A stretch of DNA of 64,000 nucleotides, from the NCBI GenBank assembly GCA_964440115.1, contig CAYTPV010000008.1, positions 148,544 through 212,543 on the forward strand, read 5' to 3'. A program made the position numbers and the translations under genes. The notes under the pieces were generated by a model, which was given only the letters and a program-made list of their open reading frames with translations, was not told the DNA's origin and made no database searches. Of this stretch, positions 16,347-25,278 are shown in pieces; positions within the stretch are counted from its first letter, which is position 1, and each line of letters begins with the position of its first letter. Source of the stretch: JAEWWD01 sp964440115. GTDB lineage: Bacteria; Bacillota; Clostridia; Christensenellales; CAG-138.

Positions 16347-17546
16347 TTATTTGGTTGTGAAGTACTTTTCAGGAACTTCAACCTTGGTGGCACCCATGTA
16401 GTGGCCGGGATTACCCATGATGTAGGTATCCTGATAGACTAAGAAGGTGTTTTCAGACTTTACGCCGGTTTCAGCATTGGTATAGCTGGATCCGTTCCAC
16501 GCGGCATTCGGCGAGAATACTTGGTACGCCTTCGCGATATCATCGATATCTGCAAGCTTGCTTTCGCCATTAATGACGTTCATGGCGTGCTGTGCAAGGC
16601 CTGCGGAAACGGTGTAGCCGTAGGAGTATGCCCATGTGCCGAACCTGCCTGCGCCGCCCTTTTCAACAACAGCAGCTTCTACTTTGGCAAGAATCTTCTC
16701 AAAGTTGCCTGCCTCAGCGGTCAGGTCAATGCCCAGCGCGCCGGGATAGCCCATGAGCGGGGAAGGAAGATCTGCTTCGATAAAGTATCCGCCGTACGCG
16801 AGGAGCTGCTTGAGCAGCGGCTCGGTGTGTGCGTCGTTGGTGCAGAAGTAAGCGGCATTCTTGCCATACTTCTCAACCCATTCAGGAACTTTTTCAAGAA
16901 TGTACGCCTGCGCGCCGGCAACGCCGACATCGGAGGTCGGATCCGGAGCGGTTTCAAGCACGAACTTCATGCCGAATTCTTCGCAAGCTGCGCGCATAAT
17001 GGCAACGCGGCGGCTCATGGTTTCGTAAGACATGTGACGCGGGAAGGAGATATGAACAAAGGTGTCGCAGCCCAGCTCATGGGCGGTACGAATGATCAGA
17101 TAGCCGCGGGCAACAAAGTCGTTGTTGCAGACCAGATCGGCCGCGCTGCTGATTTCGGGAAGATCTTCGTGAGCTTCGCCTGCAATACAAAGTATGTCAG
17201 ACCTTTTTTCCTTAATTCTGCGGAAAGCTTCCGTCGTGCCGGGAACCGCCTGGTTAACGATGATGGCCTTCATCTGAGGATCGTCGGAAAGGTTGACAAT
17301 CGTCTGAATGGTGGTTTCTAACTCTTCGGTGAAGTTGTCAGGATAGATGGCCAGTTTGACCTTATCTTCGCCGTATTTGGCCTGGAATGCTTCGGCACCG
17401 CGCCTGTCATCCTCAGACTGTGAGACAGAACCGGTCACAATACCGATGTGGTAATCTTTGTCTGTTTTCGTACCCTGGGCGGGTGCGCAAGCTGTAAACG
17501 CGCAAACCATTGCAACTACAAGCAACATGACGATGATCTTTTTCAT
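16347..17546 (-). CDS. DUF3798-family substrate-binding lipoprotein
   Basis: The product has 399 residues from ATG 17546 (AAAGGGGGT about 11 bases upstream). It has a lipoprotein signal with Cys at residue 20 (FTAC). The mature part reads as a periplasmic-binding-protein fold (HIGIVTGSVSQSEDDRRGAEAF, MKAIIVNQAVPGTTEAF, ADLVCNNDFVARGYLIIRTAHELG), matching DUF3798 proteins of Clostridia and Fusobacteria. It is the first gene of a five-gene importer operon (17546 to 12003). The substrate is unknown; the ATPase and permease class points to a sugar, nucleoside or similar small polar solute. Confidence 0.88.
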   Translation of the reverse strand: MKKIIVMLLVVAMVCAFTACAPAQGTKTDKDYHIGIVTGSVSQSEDDRRGAEAFQAKYGEDKVKLAIYPDNFTEELETTIQTIVNLSDDPQMKAIIVNQAVPGTTEAFRRIKEKRSDILCIAGEAHEDLPEISSAADLVCNNDFVARGYLIIRTAHELGCDTFVHISFPRHMSYETMSRRVAIMRAACEEFGMKFVLETAPDPTSDVGVAGAQAYILEKVPEWVEKYGKNAAYFCTNDAHTEPLLKQLLAYGGYFIEADLPSPLMGYPGALGIDLTAEAGNFEKILAKVEAAVVEKGGAGRFGTWAYSYGYTVSAGLAQHAMNVINGESKLADIDDIAKAYQVFSPNAAWNGSSYTNAETGVKSENTFLVYQDTYIMGNPGHYMGATKVEVPEKYFTTK

Positions 17547-17559
17547 ATATACCACATAC

Positions 17560-17850
17560 CCCCTTTGTTTTATATCTATAATACCATCAATTTGGATTTT
17601 ATTAATCCATCCAGTCATATTTTCTTCACTTTTATGAATAATATATTATCTTATGCATAATTGCACTGCCGAGAAATAGCAAGAACGGGCTGTGTTACCA
17701 CGAAGGCTTTATGCAGGCGGCAGCATTGTAACACCGCTTATGAAAAACTTTCTCAGAGGATATATAGGTTCAATAAGGTTAAGACAAAACAAAAGTAAGC
17801 CGCCCACCGTGATTAGCAGGAAAATAACTTCACAAAATAATCCGCCCAAT
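17560..17850. other. Intergenic region between the ABC operon and arsR
   Basis: AT-rich and without a convincing gene. The part near 17580-17660 presumably holds the ABC operon promoter (several TATA-like strings on the minus strand). The part near 17690-17800 has no open frame with a start site and may be decayed sequence. Confidence 0.4.
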
Positions 17851-17854
17851 GCTA

Positions 17855-17903
17855 TTGACTCCATCGTAATAAAACGATATAGTATCATCGTAATAATACG
17901 ATG
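17855..17903 (+). promoter_or_regulatory. arsR promoter with two ArsR operators
   Basis: TTGACT at 17855-17860, 17 bases, TATAGT at 17878-17883. A site CATCGTAATAAAACGATA fills the spacer (17862-17879), and a perfect palindrome CATCGTAATAATACGATG covers 17886-17903. The same core (ATCGTA..TACGAT) recurs before the permease at 18238. Repression by the adjacent ArsR protein is inferred from position and repetition. Confidence 0.85.
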
Positions 17904-17917
17904 GAGTGGTAAATGGA

Positions 17918-18223
17918 ATGGACATCTCGAAGATCTGCAACGCGCTTGGCAACGAAACCCGTTATCAGATCGTGAAGGCGCTTAAAAACCGCACGATCGG
18001 CACATGCTGCGGCAAAATCCAATACTTTGAAGGCGCAGTCAGCGTGGCGGACGTGGTCGCTACCACCGGTTTGGCGCAGTCCACCGTTTCCCAGCATCTA
18101 TCGGTACTTGAACAGGCCGGGCTTATTATCCGGGAAAAGCGCAGCCAATGGACATGTTTCTTCCTGAACAAGTCGCTGTTAGCGGAGTTTGCCCGCGCGT
18201 TTGAAACAGAACTCGTCGATTAA
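17918..18223 (+). CDS. ArsR-family metal/metalloid-responsive repressor
   Basis: The product has 101 residues from ATG 17918. It has the ArsR winged helix: ISKICNALGNETRYQIVKAL, the recognition helix TTGLAQSTVSQHLSVLEQAGLI, and a wing ending CFFLNKS. An adjacent cysteine pair (GTCCGK, residues about 29-32) lies between helices and, with Cys at the wing, could form the inducer site. The exact metal (arsenic, zinc, copper) is not determined. It controls itself and the permease gene through ATCGTA palindromes. Confidence 0.88.
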   Translation: MDISKICNALGNETRYQIVKALKNRTIGTCCGKIQYFEGAVSVADVVATTGLAQSTVSQHLSVLEQAGLIIREKRSQWTCFFLNKSLLAEFARAFETELVD

Positions 18224-18237
18224 ATTTTTTTAAGCTT

Positions 18238-18261
18238 ATATATCGTAAAATTACGATATAT
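18238..18261 (+). promoter_or_regulatory. ArsR operator before the permease gene
   Basis: A perfect palindrome with 11-base arms (ATATATCGTAA / TTACGATATAT) and a 2-base centre. It shares the ATCGTA/TACGAT core with the two sites upstream of arsR and ends just before the permease ribosome binding site. Confidence 0.85.
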
Positions 18262-18279
18262 TGAAAGGGGTTGTACCTT

Positions 18280-19338
18280 ATGCAATTTATTTGGAATCTC
18301 CTCAAGGACACGGTACTTTATGTCTTGGGAACCTTGGTACACAATCTTCCGGCACTTGCCATCGGCGTATTCGTCGCCGCGGCGCTCGGGGTATACCTGG
18401 ACCCGGAAAAGCTGAAGGGCTGGCTCATGCGCCGTTCATCGGTGTCCATCCCCGCCACTGTAGCGTTTGGCGCGTTCACGCCGTTCTGTGCCTGCGGAAC
18501 GATGGCGATTGTCCTGTCCATGATGGCGACCGCATTACCTTGGGGTCCTATCATGGCCTTTTTGACCTCCTCCCCGCTGATGAGCCCTGAAGGATTTGTT
18601 TTTATCTCGGGTATCATCAGCCCGACATTCGCCATCGCGCTTGCGGTAGCGTCGGTCGTCATAGGCCTCGGATCGGGGTACATCACCCATTTGATTGAGA
18701 AAAAGACGGACTTTTTGAAAGATCAGCTGCGCTTTGCTAATCGGGCAAGCTCCTCTGCCGCCCCATCGATCATCAAGACGGCTTCCGTTGCCTGCTGCAC
18801 TCCAAAGGAAGGCACTTGCACCTGCGATGAGAGCATGGCGGAGACGGTTGGATGCTGCGGCGGTGGAAGCCTGGCGATCGATCCGGCAGTTCGAGTAAGG
18901 CCACTCGGAGATTTTTTTAAGAAGCACAAGATTGACCAGCTTTTTAAAAGCGTATTTGAGCTCGGAGTAGTAAAGATACTCCCCCTCTTCGCGCTGTTTG
19001 CAGGCATAGGCTTTATGATCAATAAGTTCATTCCCTCAACTTGGATTACGGCGATTTTCGGAGCGGACAACATTTTAGCAGTACCTTTGGCTGCGGTCAT
19101 TGGATTGCCTCTTTACATCAACGGAGACTCCTCGATCCCGCTGATCCAATCCCTGATGAAAAGCGGTGTCAGCGGCGGTGCAATGCTTGCGTTCCTCATC
19201 ACCGGTCCCGGCACCAGCGCGGGTGTCATAGCAGGTATTGCATCGTTTATGAAGAAGAAAGGCATTGCGCTCTATGTAGGCTATCTGCTCTTCGGTGCGA
19301 TATTGCTCGGTTATGCGTATGACTTGATTTTTGCCTAG
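18280..19338 (+). CDS. Metal/metalloid efflux permease (ArsP / SO_0444-like)
   Basis: The product has 352 residues from ATG 18280 (GAAAGGGG upstream). It has two halves of about four membrane helices with the motifs FTPFCACGT and GDSSIPLI..LITGPGTSAG, as in the DUF318/ArsP permease superfamily. The central cytoplasmic loop (about residues 160-200) is unusually Cys-rich (ACC, TCTC, GCC), as in SO_0444-type copper/zinc exporters. It is an inner-membrane exporter of a thiol-binding metal or organoarsenical. ArsR control and a dedicated operator support an efflux and resistance role. The exact substrate is uncertain. Confidence 0.85.
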   Translation: MQFIWNLLKDTVLYVLGTLVHNLPALAIGVFVAAALGVYLDPEKLKGWLMRRSSVSIPATVAFGAFTPFCACGTMAIVLSMMATALPWGPIMAFLTSSPLMSPEGFVFISGIISPTFAIALAVASVVIGLGSGYITHLIEKKTDFLKDQLRFANRASSSAAPSIIKTASVACCTPKEGTCTCDESMAETVGCCGGGSLAIDPAVRVRPLGDFFKKHKIDQLFKSVFELGVVKILPLFALFAGIGFMINKFIPSTWITAIFGADNILAVPLAAVIGLPLYINGDSSIPLIQSLMKSGVSGGAMLAFLITGPGTSAGVIAGIASFMKKKGIALYVGYLLFGAILLGYAYDLIFA

Positions 19339-19417
19339 ACCATCTGGCTTTTATGCGGTTGTGTGAACCATCAGTGGGTTTTTTAGTGAATTTTTGGTGA
19401 TGTTCACGGCACGAAAT

Positions 19418-19442
19418 AAGCCCCTAAATTAGGGGCTTTTTC
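19418..19442 (+). terminator. Terminator of the arsR-permease unit
   Basis: AAGCCCCTAA, ATT.., AGGGGCTTTTTC, followed by TTGGCGGAGAGAAAGGGA (shared with 11778 and, in part, 9837). Confidence 0.85.
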
Positions 19443-19582
19443 TTGGCGGAGAGAAAGGGATTTGCTCCCTAAAAGTACGGACGGATAACTATGGTTGCCA
19501 AAATCATCGCCCGGGCTGTATGATGGGAAAAAGGATTGCGCAAGCGCCCGCCATCCAATACTTTCGGGCAGGATATTCGCTT

Positions 19583-20065
19583 ATGAAGCTTTTGATACTT
19601 TCCGATTCGCATCAGGAAATCAACGCTATGGTAGAAGCTGTCGGGCGCGAGCAGCCGGATAGGATACTGCACCTTGGCGACCATTATGCCGACGCGCAGG
19701 AACTGGCGCTGTACTTTCCGGATATTCCCCTGCACGCTGTGGAGGGGAATACGGATTACGCGCCCGGCGCACCCGCCGAGCTGCTGCTGCCCATCGACGG
19801 CAAGCTACTTTACATGACGCACGGGCATTTTTACGGCGTGAAAACGGGGCTTTCGAGCATCACGCGAAAGGGCAACTCCGTGGGCGCGGATATTGTGCTG
19901 TTCGGCCACACACATGTGCCGCTGTTGCGGGACGAAGGGAACATGACGCTGCTGAATCCCGGCAGCATTGGCCGCTTCAGCCGGGGGTTTGGCAAACGCG
20001 AAGCCACGTATGCCGTGGTGACGATAGAGAATGGGGAAATGGTGTGTGAGATGAGGAAGGGGTAG
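19583..20065 (+). CDS. YfcE/MJ0936-family metallophosphoesterase
   Basis: The product has 160 residues from ATG 19583. The order of metal-binding motifs is complete: DSH (SDSHQ), GDH (HLGDHY), GNTD (VEGNTDY), MTHGH and GHTH, ending NPGS. These bind two metal ions for phosphodiester or phosphomonoester cleavage. B. subtilis YsnB and E. coli YfcE are family members without a firmly known physiological substrate. A short piece of this gene is copied at 11799-11847. Confidence 0.88.
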   Translation: MKLLILSDSHQEINAMVEAVGREQPDRILHLGDHYADAQELALYFPDIPLHAVEGNTDYAPGAPAELLLPIDGKLLYMTHGHFYGVKTGLSSITRKGNSVGADIVLFGHTHVPLLRDEGNMTLLNPGSIGRFSRGFGKREATYAVVTIENGEMVCEMRKG

Positions 20066-20090
20066 CAGCCCTCTTGCTGCACCCCAATTT

Positions 20091-20116
20091 ATGCGCTGAA
20101 AGGCGCATATTTTTGT
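20091..20116 (+). terminator. Terminator after the metallophosphoesterase
   Basis: ATGCGC, a 6-base loop, GCGCATATTTTTG, 25 bases after the stop. Confidence 0.7.
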
Positions 20117-20314
20117 TTTATGCCCTTATATGCGCATAATCCAATTCCCCCCAAACCTTGACTCCAGTCGCTTCCATACTGTAAAGTATACATATATACA
20201 TGTTTTTTACCCCCGCGAGGCGCAGCCCCGCACAGGAGAAAGCCGGAATTGCTTGGTTTTTCCGGCTCGTACCCCGTAAGCAGCCACACAGAAAATGCAT
20301 ATTTTTGCTCATTC

Positions 20315-20346
20315 ACGCTTGCGGTTTATTCCGCAGGCGTTTTTAT
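20315..20346 (+). terminator. Stand-alone terminator or leader hairpin
   Basis: ACGCTTGCGG, a TTTATT loop, CCGCAGGCGTTTTTATA. It lies 94 bases before the next gene. Either it ends a transcript from 20117-20314, where no gene is seen, or it is an attenuator for the following gene. Confidence 0.65.
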
Positions 20347-20439
20347 ATAGACTGGCAACCCGTTTTATAGCGGGAAGTAAGAAGGAGGCGCAATAAAAGT
20401 ACATAGCGGGCGGTAAGCCCGCGATAAGGAGGATATACC

Positions 20440-21711
20440 ATGCATCAGAAGAAAACCATTCATCTTGGCATCGGGTTCGCAACGGGAAGAAAGAGCTTCC
20501 AGAAGGTACTCCGGACATATATTTTAAGCTGGATGGAAAGCGGACTCATCGAAAACGAAAACATCAAACTGCATCTGTTCATAGCCTACGACGTGAAATA
20601 TTCTAAAACCGAGCCTTCGGATTATACCGGCGTCAGCTCTGAGCTTCTCTCACTTGTGGACGGCGCCGTATTCATAGGGCAGGATACCATTACGCGCGAA
20701 ATCAAAGAACTTTCATCCAATAAAATCTTAAGCGCAAACCGTGCGGAACAGTTCTTCCGGGGCGGCTATGCGGGCATGCGCAACGCCATACTGTATTACG
20801 CGCTCAAGCACAAAATGGATTATCTGCTGTTTTTAGACGACGACGAATACCCGCTTGCCGTTACCCGGACGCGCGACACTGCCGTATGGAGCGGGCAGCA
20901 CGTGCTGCGCACGCACTTACAATCCATACGCCACGCGGATATCACGCACGGCCATCATTGCGGCTATATATCGCCCATCCCCGCGATCTCGTTTGACGAA
21001 CGCCTCAAAGAGGACCAGTTTCAGATGTTCGTGGAAGCGCTGAGCAACGACATCGTATCGTGGGATACCATCAAATCCACCATGCGGCACGGCGGCGTCA
21101 CTTACGCCGATACGGGCGTGCTTGTGCGGGAGGATGCGCACGAAGTAAACGCGGTCAATCGGGCGAAGTTCATATCCGGCTCGAATTTGTGCATCAATCT
21201 GACGCGGCCCGAGCGCGTCAACGCGTTTTTCAACCCGCCGGGCGCGCGCGGCGAGGATACATTCTTGGGCACGACGCTTTTGAACCGTACGGTATTGAAG
21301 GTGCCCTGCTATACCTTCCACGACGGGTTCAGCACCTACAACCATCTATTGGACGGCGTGCTGCCCATACAGCTTACTTCCGTTACGCTCACGCCGCAGG
21401 TCGCGGCGCGGTTTTACAGGGCGTGCGTAGGCTGGGTGCGATATAAGCCGCTGCTTCTATATATTACGCAGCGCGAGCGCTACGAAGAAAGAATTCAGCA
21501 AATGCGCGAAAATTTAGCGAAAACCATACCTGCCGTCAGCGCGTATTTTCATCACGCGGGCTTTGGCGGCATACCCGGCGAATTGAACAGCTTCGACAGC
21601 AACGTGCGCGAACATTACCGCGCGTTTATGCAAATGCAGAACTCCTGGGCGGTGCTGCGTGATTATGCGGCACAGTACGGTATACATCGGCTTACAAAGC
21701 CCGCAATTTAA
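20440..21711 (+). CDS. Glycosyltransferase-like protein (GT-A, DxD-type)
   Basis: The product has 423 residues, with AAGGAGG before the ATG. The first 150 residues resemble a GT-A nucleotide-sugar fold ending in YLLFLDDDEYPL, where the DDD would bind the metal of a UDP- or GDP-sugar. FFNPPGARGEDTFLGTTLL later resembles the ED acceptor/catalytic segment seen in many transferases. It has no membrane helix. It probably glycosylates a cell-surface polymer or protein; the donor and acceptor are unknown. No other glycan genes are adjacent. Confidence 0.65.
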   Translation: MHQKKTIHLGIGFATGRKSFQKVLRTYILSWMESGLIENENIKLHLFIAYDVKYSKTEPSDYTGVSSELLSLVDGAVFIGQDTITREIKELSSNKILSANRAEQFFRGGYAGMRNAILYYALKHKMDYLLFLDDDEYPLAVTRTRDTAVWSGQHVLRTHLQSIRHADITHGHHCGYISPIPAISFDERLKEDQFQMFVEALSNDIVSWDTIKSTMRHGGVTYADTGVLVREDAHEVNAVNRAKFISGSNLCINLTRPERVNAFFNPPGARGEDTFLGTTLLNRTVLKVPCYTFHDGFSTYNHLLDGVLPIQLTSVTLTPQVAARFYRACVGWVRYKPLLLYITQRERYEERIQQMRENLAKTIPAVSAYFHHAGFGGIPGELNSFDSNVREHYRAFMQMQNSWAVLRDYAAQYGIHRLTKPAI

Positions 21712-21789
21712 ACAGACGCCGCACGTTTAGAAGACTGCGCATATAGTCCGCATATAGTAGACTATCAGAGCGGAAAGGCCGGTGCGCAT

Positions 21790-22326
21790 ATGGATTTGGA
21801 ATCCACCGTTCATAAGCTATGGATCGATTACCTTGTTTGGATTCGGGATTATATTTATTTACTTATGACGCGCCGGGACGGCATGCAGTATGTGCAGGAT
21901 AGGCTGACGCGGCTCACAAATGAGATTTCAGCTTTCTTTGCCCCGTTTTATGGCGAGCAGGTTGCCAATCAGTTCGGCGATCTATTAAATCGTCATGTCG
22001 ACCTGATCGCGCAGTACACAGCCATCGTACATTCCAATGAAACGCCGGAACCGTTAAGGGATGCATTGTACGCGAATGAAGACGACATGGCGAAACTGTT
22101 TGCGTCAATCAACCCGTATTGGGACGAAGCCGCCTGGCAAAAGCTGCTTCAAAATTTATCCTATCTTGAGGAAACCCTGATATGGGCGCTGCATCGAAAC
22201 GGATATGGGGAAGCCATCGCGAAGTATGATGATATCTACGCCAACATCGACAACATCATCGACTATATGCTAGACGGACTCATCAAACAGTTTGGCTCCA
22301 CTCCGTCACAAGGGCCGACCGGATGA
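21790..22326 (+). CDS. Helical-family protein, divergent member
   Basis: The product has 178 residues with no cysteine, signal peptide or membrane helix. It is predicted to be all-helical. It shares the layout of the clusters at 29552-31601 and 41844-43225: an N-terminal LW..R segment, then FYGEQVANQF, a helix ending in a polar loop, INPYW, and the ending YDDIYANIDNIIDYMLDGLIKQF. The LW..W.R, FYG, LLxxH and INPYW pattern also occurs in many short Bacillota proteins of unknown function. A GTATCG element starts 18 bases after the stop. Confidence 0.75.
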   Translation: MDLESTVHKLWIDYLVWIRDYIYLLMTRRDGMQYVQDRLTRLTNEISAFFAPFYGEQVANQFGDLLNRHVDLIAQYTAIVHSNETPEPLRDALYANEDDMAKLFASINPYWDEAAWQKLLQNLSYLEETLIWALHRNGYGEAIAKYDDIYANIDNIIDYMLDGLIKQFGSTPSQGPTG

Positions 22327-22344
22327 TATAGCTAATTTTATAAG

Positions 22345-22586
22345 AGGTATCGCCGCCTCTAGGGGCGGCGACGATAATTTTTTATACAGGGGGGCTAATC
22401 GGCTGCAGCCGCTTAGCCCCCCTGTACCCCGTAAGGACAAACTCCTGTGTTATGCACCCCTCTTTGAGACTATCATAATAAACTCGCAGAGATGCATAGC
22501 AAGCGACAACTCTTAGGGGAGGCGAGGGGGCTTTGCCCCCTCCCAATAAAAATATATCGTCGACGCCTACATAGGCGGCGATACCT
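22345..22586. repeat. GTATCG element, complete copy
   Basis: The head is AGGTATCGCCGCC..GGGGCGGCGACGA. The first hairpin is GGGGGGCTAATCGG..CCGCTTAGCCCCCC, and a second, different hairpin is GGGGGCTTTGCCCCC. The tail is TCGTCGACGCC..GGCGGCGATACCT. Confidence 0.85.
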
Positions 22587-22666
22587 CTGCTCAGAACTCC
22601 TTTTTGTATAACGGTGAACATGATTTTCCAGTAATATCAAATTAAGATCAAAATAAGATCAAGCTG

Positions 22667-22706
22667 CCCCCGAAATCGACAATTCGTGCAGATTTCGGGG
22701 CATTTC
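22667..22706 (+). terminator. Hairpin with T-rich tail
   Basis: CCCCGAAATC, a 13-base loop, GATTTCGGGG, then CATTTCAT. It may end transcripts from the 21790 gene before the clostripain-like gene. Confidence 0.5.
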
Positions 22707-22827
22707 ATGCACATTTTCCCCCAACACCGGTATATTATCTTATCATATACATCAAATTTAAAAAATGGTATTGTTATGAAGTCACTGTATCATTTTCACA
22801 AGTGAAAAACACAAATTAAGGAGATTT

Positions 22828-24822
22828 ATGAAGAAGCTCGTATCATTCCTTCTTTGCCTGCTGATGCTGCTCGCATCGCTCAGTGGCTGTTCAAGTCAAC
22901 CCGCGGCCGCCCCTGAAGAGACCGCCGCACCCGCCGAAACTCCGGCCGCGGCGGAACCCGCAGTTGCCGAGCCTGGCACATGGGCCATCTACTGGTATCT
23001 GTGCGGTACCGATCTTGAAACCGAAGGCGGCGCGGCCACCAACGACCTCAACGAGCTGCTGCAGGTGAAACTGCCCGAGAACGTGAAGGTCATCATACAG
23101 ACCGGCGGCACCGAAACCTGGCAGAACGAAGTCGTGGACCCCAACTATATCGAGCGATTCGTATACGATTCGACCGGCTTGCAGAAGGTTGCGCAGCTTC
23201 CTTTGAGCAGCATGGGCGACCCCGCTACTCTTTCTGACTTCCTTTCCTTTGCATCCACCAACTATCCCGCTGAAAAGCAGATGATGCTGTTCTGGAATCA
23301 CGGCGGCGGATCGGTATCCGGCGCGGCGTTCGATCAGCTTTACGAAAACGACTCCCTGACGCTTGCCGAAATGTATCAGGCGTTCGGCTCCGTATTTACG
23401 CCTTCCGCCGAAAACCCGCCTTTTGAGGTCATCGGCTTTGATACCTGCCTCATGGCCACACTGGATACGGCCTATACCTTCTCGGATCTCGGCAAATACC
23501 TCGTCGCATCCGAAGAAGTGGAGCCGGGCAACGGCTGGAACTACACCGGCTTTGTGGGCGCTCTTGCAGAAAATACCCAAATGACCGGCGCGGAGCTTGG
23601 GCAGGTTATCTGCGACAGCTACGTGAAGGGCTGCGAAGACGTGGGCACGCAGGACAGGATCACGCTGTCCGTCACCGATCTTTCCAAGGTGCAGCCGCTT
23701 CTGACGGCGTATGACAACATGGGCAAGGAAGCGCTTTCCTACGCGTGCGCCGATCCTTCCTTCTTTGCGGATTTGGGCCGCAGCGCGGGCAAAACGGAAA
23801 ACTACGGCGGCAACACGGACGATCAGGGTTACACCAACATGGTCGACCTTGGCGATCTTGCGCGCAACAGCGCCAATATACTGCCTGAAAACCAGAGCGC
23901 AGTGCTTTCTTCTTTGGAAGATTGCATCGTCTATAAGGTAAACGGCCCCTACCGGCAGCAGGCCACCGGCCTTTCCTGCTACTATTCCTACAACGGCGAC
24001 GTGGACGATCTCAACGGGTTCATCACGGCCAGCCCCAGCGCAGCGTTCAAATATCTGTACGCGTATGAAATCACGGGCACGCTGCCTGAGGACGGCATGG
24101 AGTATATCTCCGAGATGCAATACGAAGAGCTGCCCGAAATCCCGACCATTGAAAACGCCAACCTGCAGGACGCGCCGCTGACCGTGGACGACGAAGGCTA
24201 TGCCGTGCTCGATATCGGGCCGGACAACGCGAGTATTCTGACCGGCGTGTATTTTGAGCTGTTCTATGCTGATATCGACAGCGACACCATGTACCTGCTC
24301 GGTCGCGACAACGATATCATCGCCGATTGGGAAACCGGCGTGTTCAAGGATAACTTCCGCGGCGTGTGGGGCGCGATCGACGGCCATCTCGTATACATGG
24401 AGCTCAACTACGAGGGTGACGATTACAACCTGTACAATGTCCCCATACTCATCAACGGCGAAGAATACAACCTGAGCGTGGCGTATAGCTTCACGGATGA
24501 AGCGTATTTCATACTCGGCGCGAATAAGCCCATCGATGAAAGCGGCATGGCGGATAAGAACCTTGTGCAGCTCAAAGAGGGCGACGAAATCACCACGCTG
24601 CATTATTCCATGCCCATTTCGGGGGAATCGACCGAGCTGACGCAGGTGCAGGTGGATACCTTCACCGTGACGGCGGATACGAGCTTTACGGAAATGGATA
24701 TGGGCGACGGCACGTTCGTGATGGTATTTGAAATGACGGATATCAACGACAACACGGCGACATCTGAGACGGCGGTGTTCACCGTGGAAGACGGAGCGAT
24801 CACAACGTCTGTCGGCATGTAA
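22828..24822 (+). CDS. Clostripain-like (peptidase C11) lipoprotein
   Basis: The product has 664 residues, with AAGGAG before the ATG. A lipoprotein signal has Cys21 (LSGC), followed by a Pro/Ala/Glu-rich linker. The catalytic domain has the C11 dyad: H158 in FWNHGGG and C207 in GFDTCLM. The rest forms a large C-terminal beta-rich region (about 430-664) with no recognised domain. It is tethered to the outer membrane face and probably cleaves after Arg or Lys in extracellular proteins or its own propeptide. It is monocistronic, with a terminator at 24849. Confidence 0.9.
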   Translation: MKKLVSFLLCLLMLLASLSGCSSQPAAAPEETAAPAETPAAAEPAVAEPGTWAIYWYLCGTDLETEGGAATNDLNELLQVKLPENVKVIIQTGGTETWQNEVVDPNYIERFVYDSTGLQKVAQLPLSSMGDPATLSDFLSFASTNYPAEKQMMLFWNHGGGSVSGAAFDQLYENDSLTLAEMYQAFGSVFTPSAENPPFEVIGFDTCLMATLDTAYTFSDLGKYLVASEEVEPGNGWNYTGFVGALAENTQMTGAELGQVICDSYVKGCEDVGTQDRITLSVTDLSKVQPLLTAYDNMGKEALSYACADPSFFADLGRSAGKTENYGGNTDDQGYTNMVDLGDLARNSANILPENQSAVLSSLEDCIVYKVNGPYRQQATGLSCYYSYNGDVDDLNGFITASPSAAFKYLYAYEITGTLPEDGMEYISEMQYEELPEIPTIENANLQDAPLTVDDEGYAVLDIGPDNASILTGVYFELFYADIDSDTMYLLGRDNDIIADWETGVFKDNFRGVWGAIDGHLVYMELNYEGDDYNLYNVPILINGEEYNLSVAYSFTDEAYFILGANKPIDESGMADKNLVQLKEGDEITTLHYSMPISGESTELTQVQVDTFTVTADTSFTEMDMGDGTFVMVFEMTDINDNTATSETAVFTVEDGAITTSVGM

Positions 24823-24848
24823 ATTTTACGAGCCGGGTTTTATAGCAA

Positions 24849-24879
24849 GGGGCTGTCTCAGATGAGGCAGCCCTTTTTA
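24849..24879 (+). terminator. Terminator of the clostripain-like gene
   Basis: GGGGCTGTCTCA, GA, TGAGGCAGCCCTTTTTAT. Confidence 0.88.
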
Positions 24880-24880
24880 T

Positions 24881-25274
24881 AGGTATCGACGCCTATTTAT
24901 AAAGTGGGAGGGCTTTACGCAGTTCGCAATGGTCGCGCTTTGTCGCGGCATGTGCCGCTTCCTTGCGTTCCCTTGCTCACTGGTCTTTCGCTGCGCTTCG
25001 TCCTCCACTGGAGGCGCGCAGCTCCGACTCCCCGCGCCCCCTAGAGAACGACTGACACATATCGCGTGCTAAGCACAAAATATGTTCTTTTCTAACCGTT
25101 GGATAGAGGTCGCGGGAAGTCAAACCCTACCACCACTTGTAGCTAAGTTGCATTTTGGTAAGTAGCCGCAAATAATTCGAAACCTTCGGGGGGCAGGGGG
25201 GCGGAGCGGCCAGAGCCGCAACGCCCCCCTGTATAAAAAATATTCGTCGCCGCCTATAAAGGCGTCGATACCTT
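24881..25274. repeat. GTATCG element, long complete copy
   Basis: The head AGGTATCGACGCC abuts the terminator. The tail TCGTCGCCGCC..GGCGTCGATACCTT ends 5 bases before the next gene's stop. It carries the same inner module as the copies at 3044 and 38877 (TACGCAGTTCGCAAT .. CTCACTGGTCTT .. GCTCCGACTCCCC) plus a GGGGGGCGG..CGCCCCCC hairpin. Confidence 0.85.
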
Positions 25275-25278
25275 ATGC

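Noticed and set aside
20117..20440. Riboswitch before the glycosyltransferase-like gene
   Set aside because: There is a terminator-like hairpin 94 bases before the start, but no known aptamer core could be matched.
22891..24603. 570-residue open frame on the minus strand
   Set aside because: It lies wholly antisense to the clostripain-like gene, has no ribosome binding site, and its product is a low-complexity shadow of GC-rich codons.
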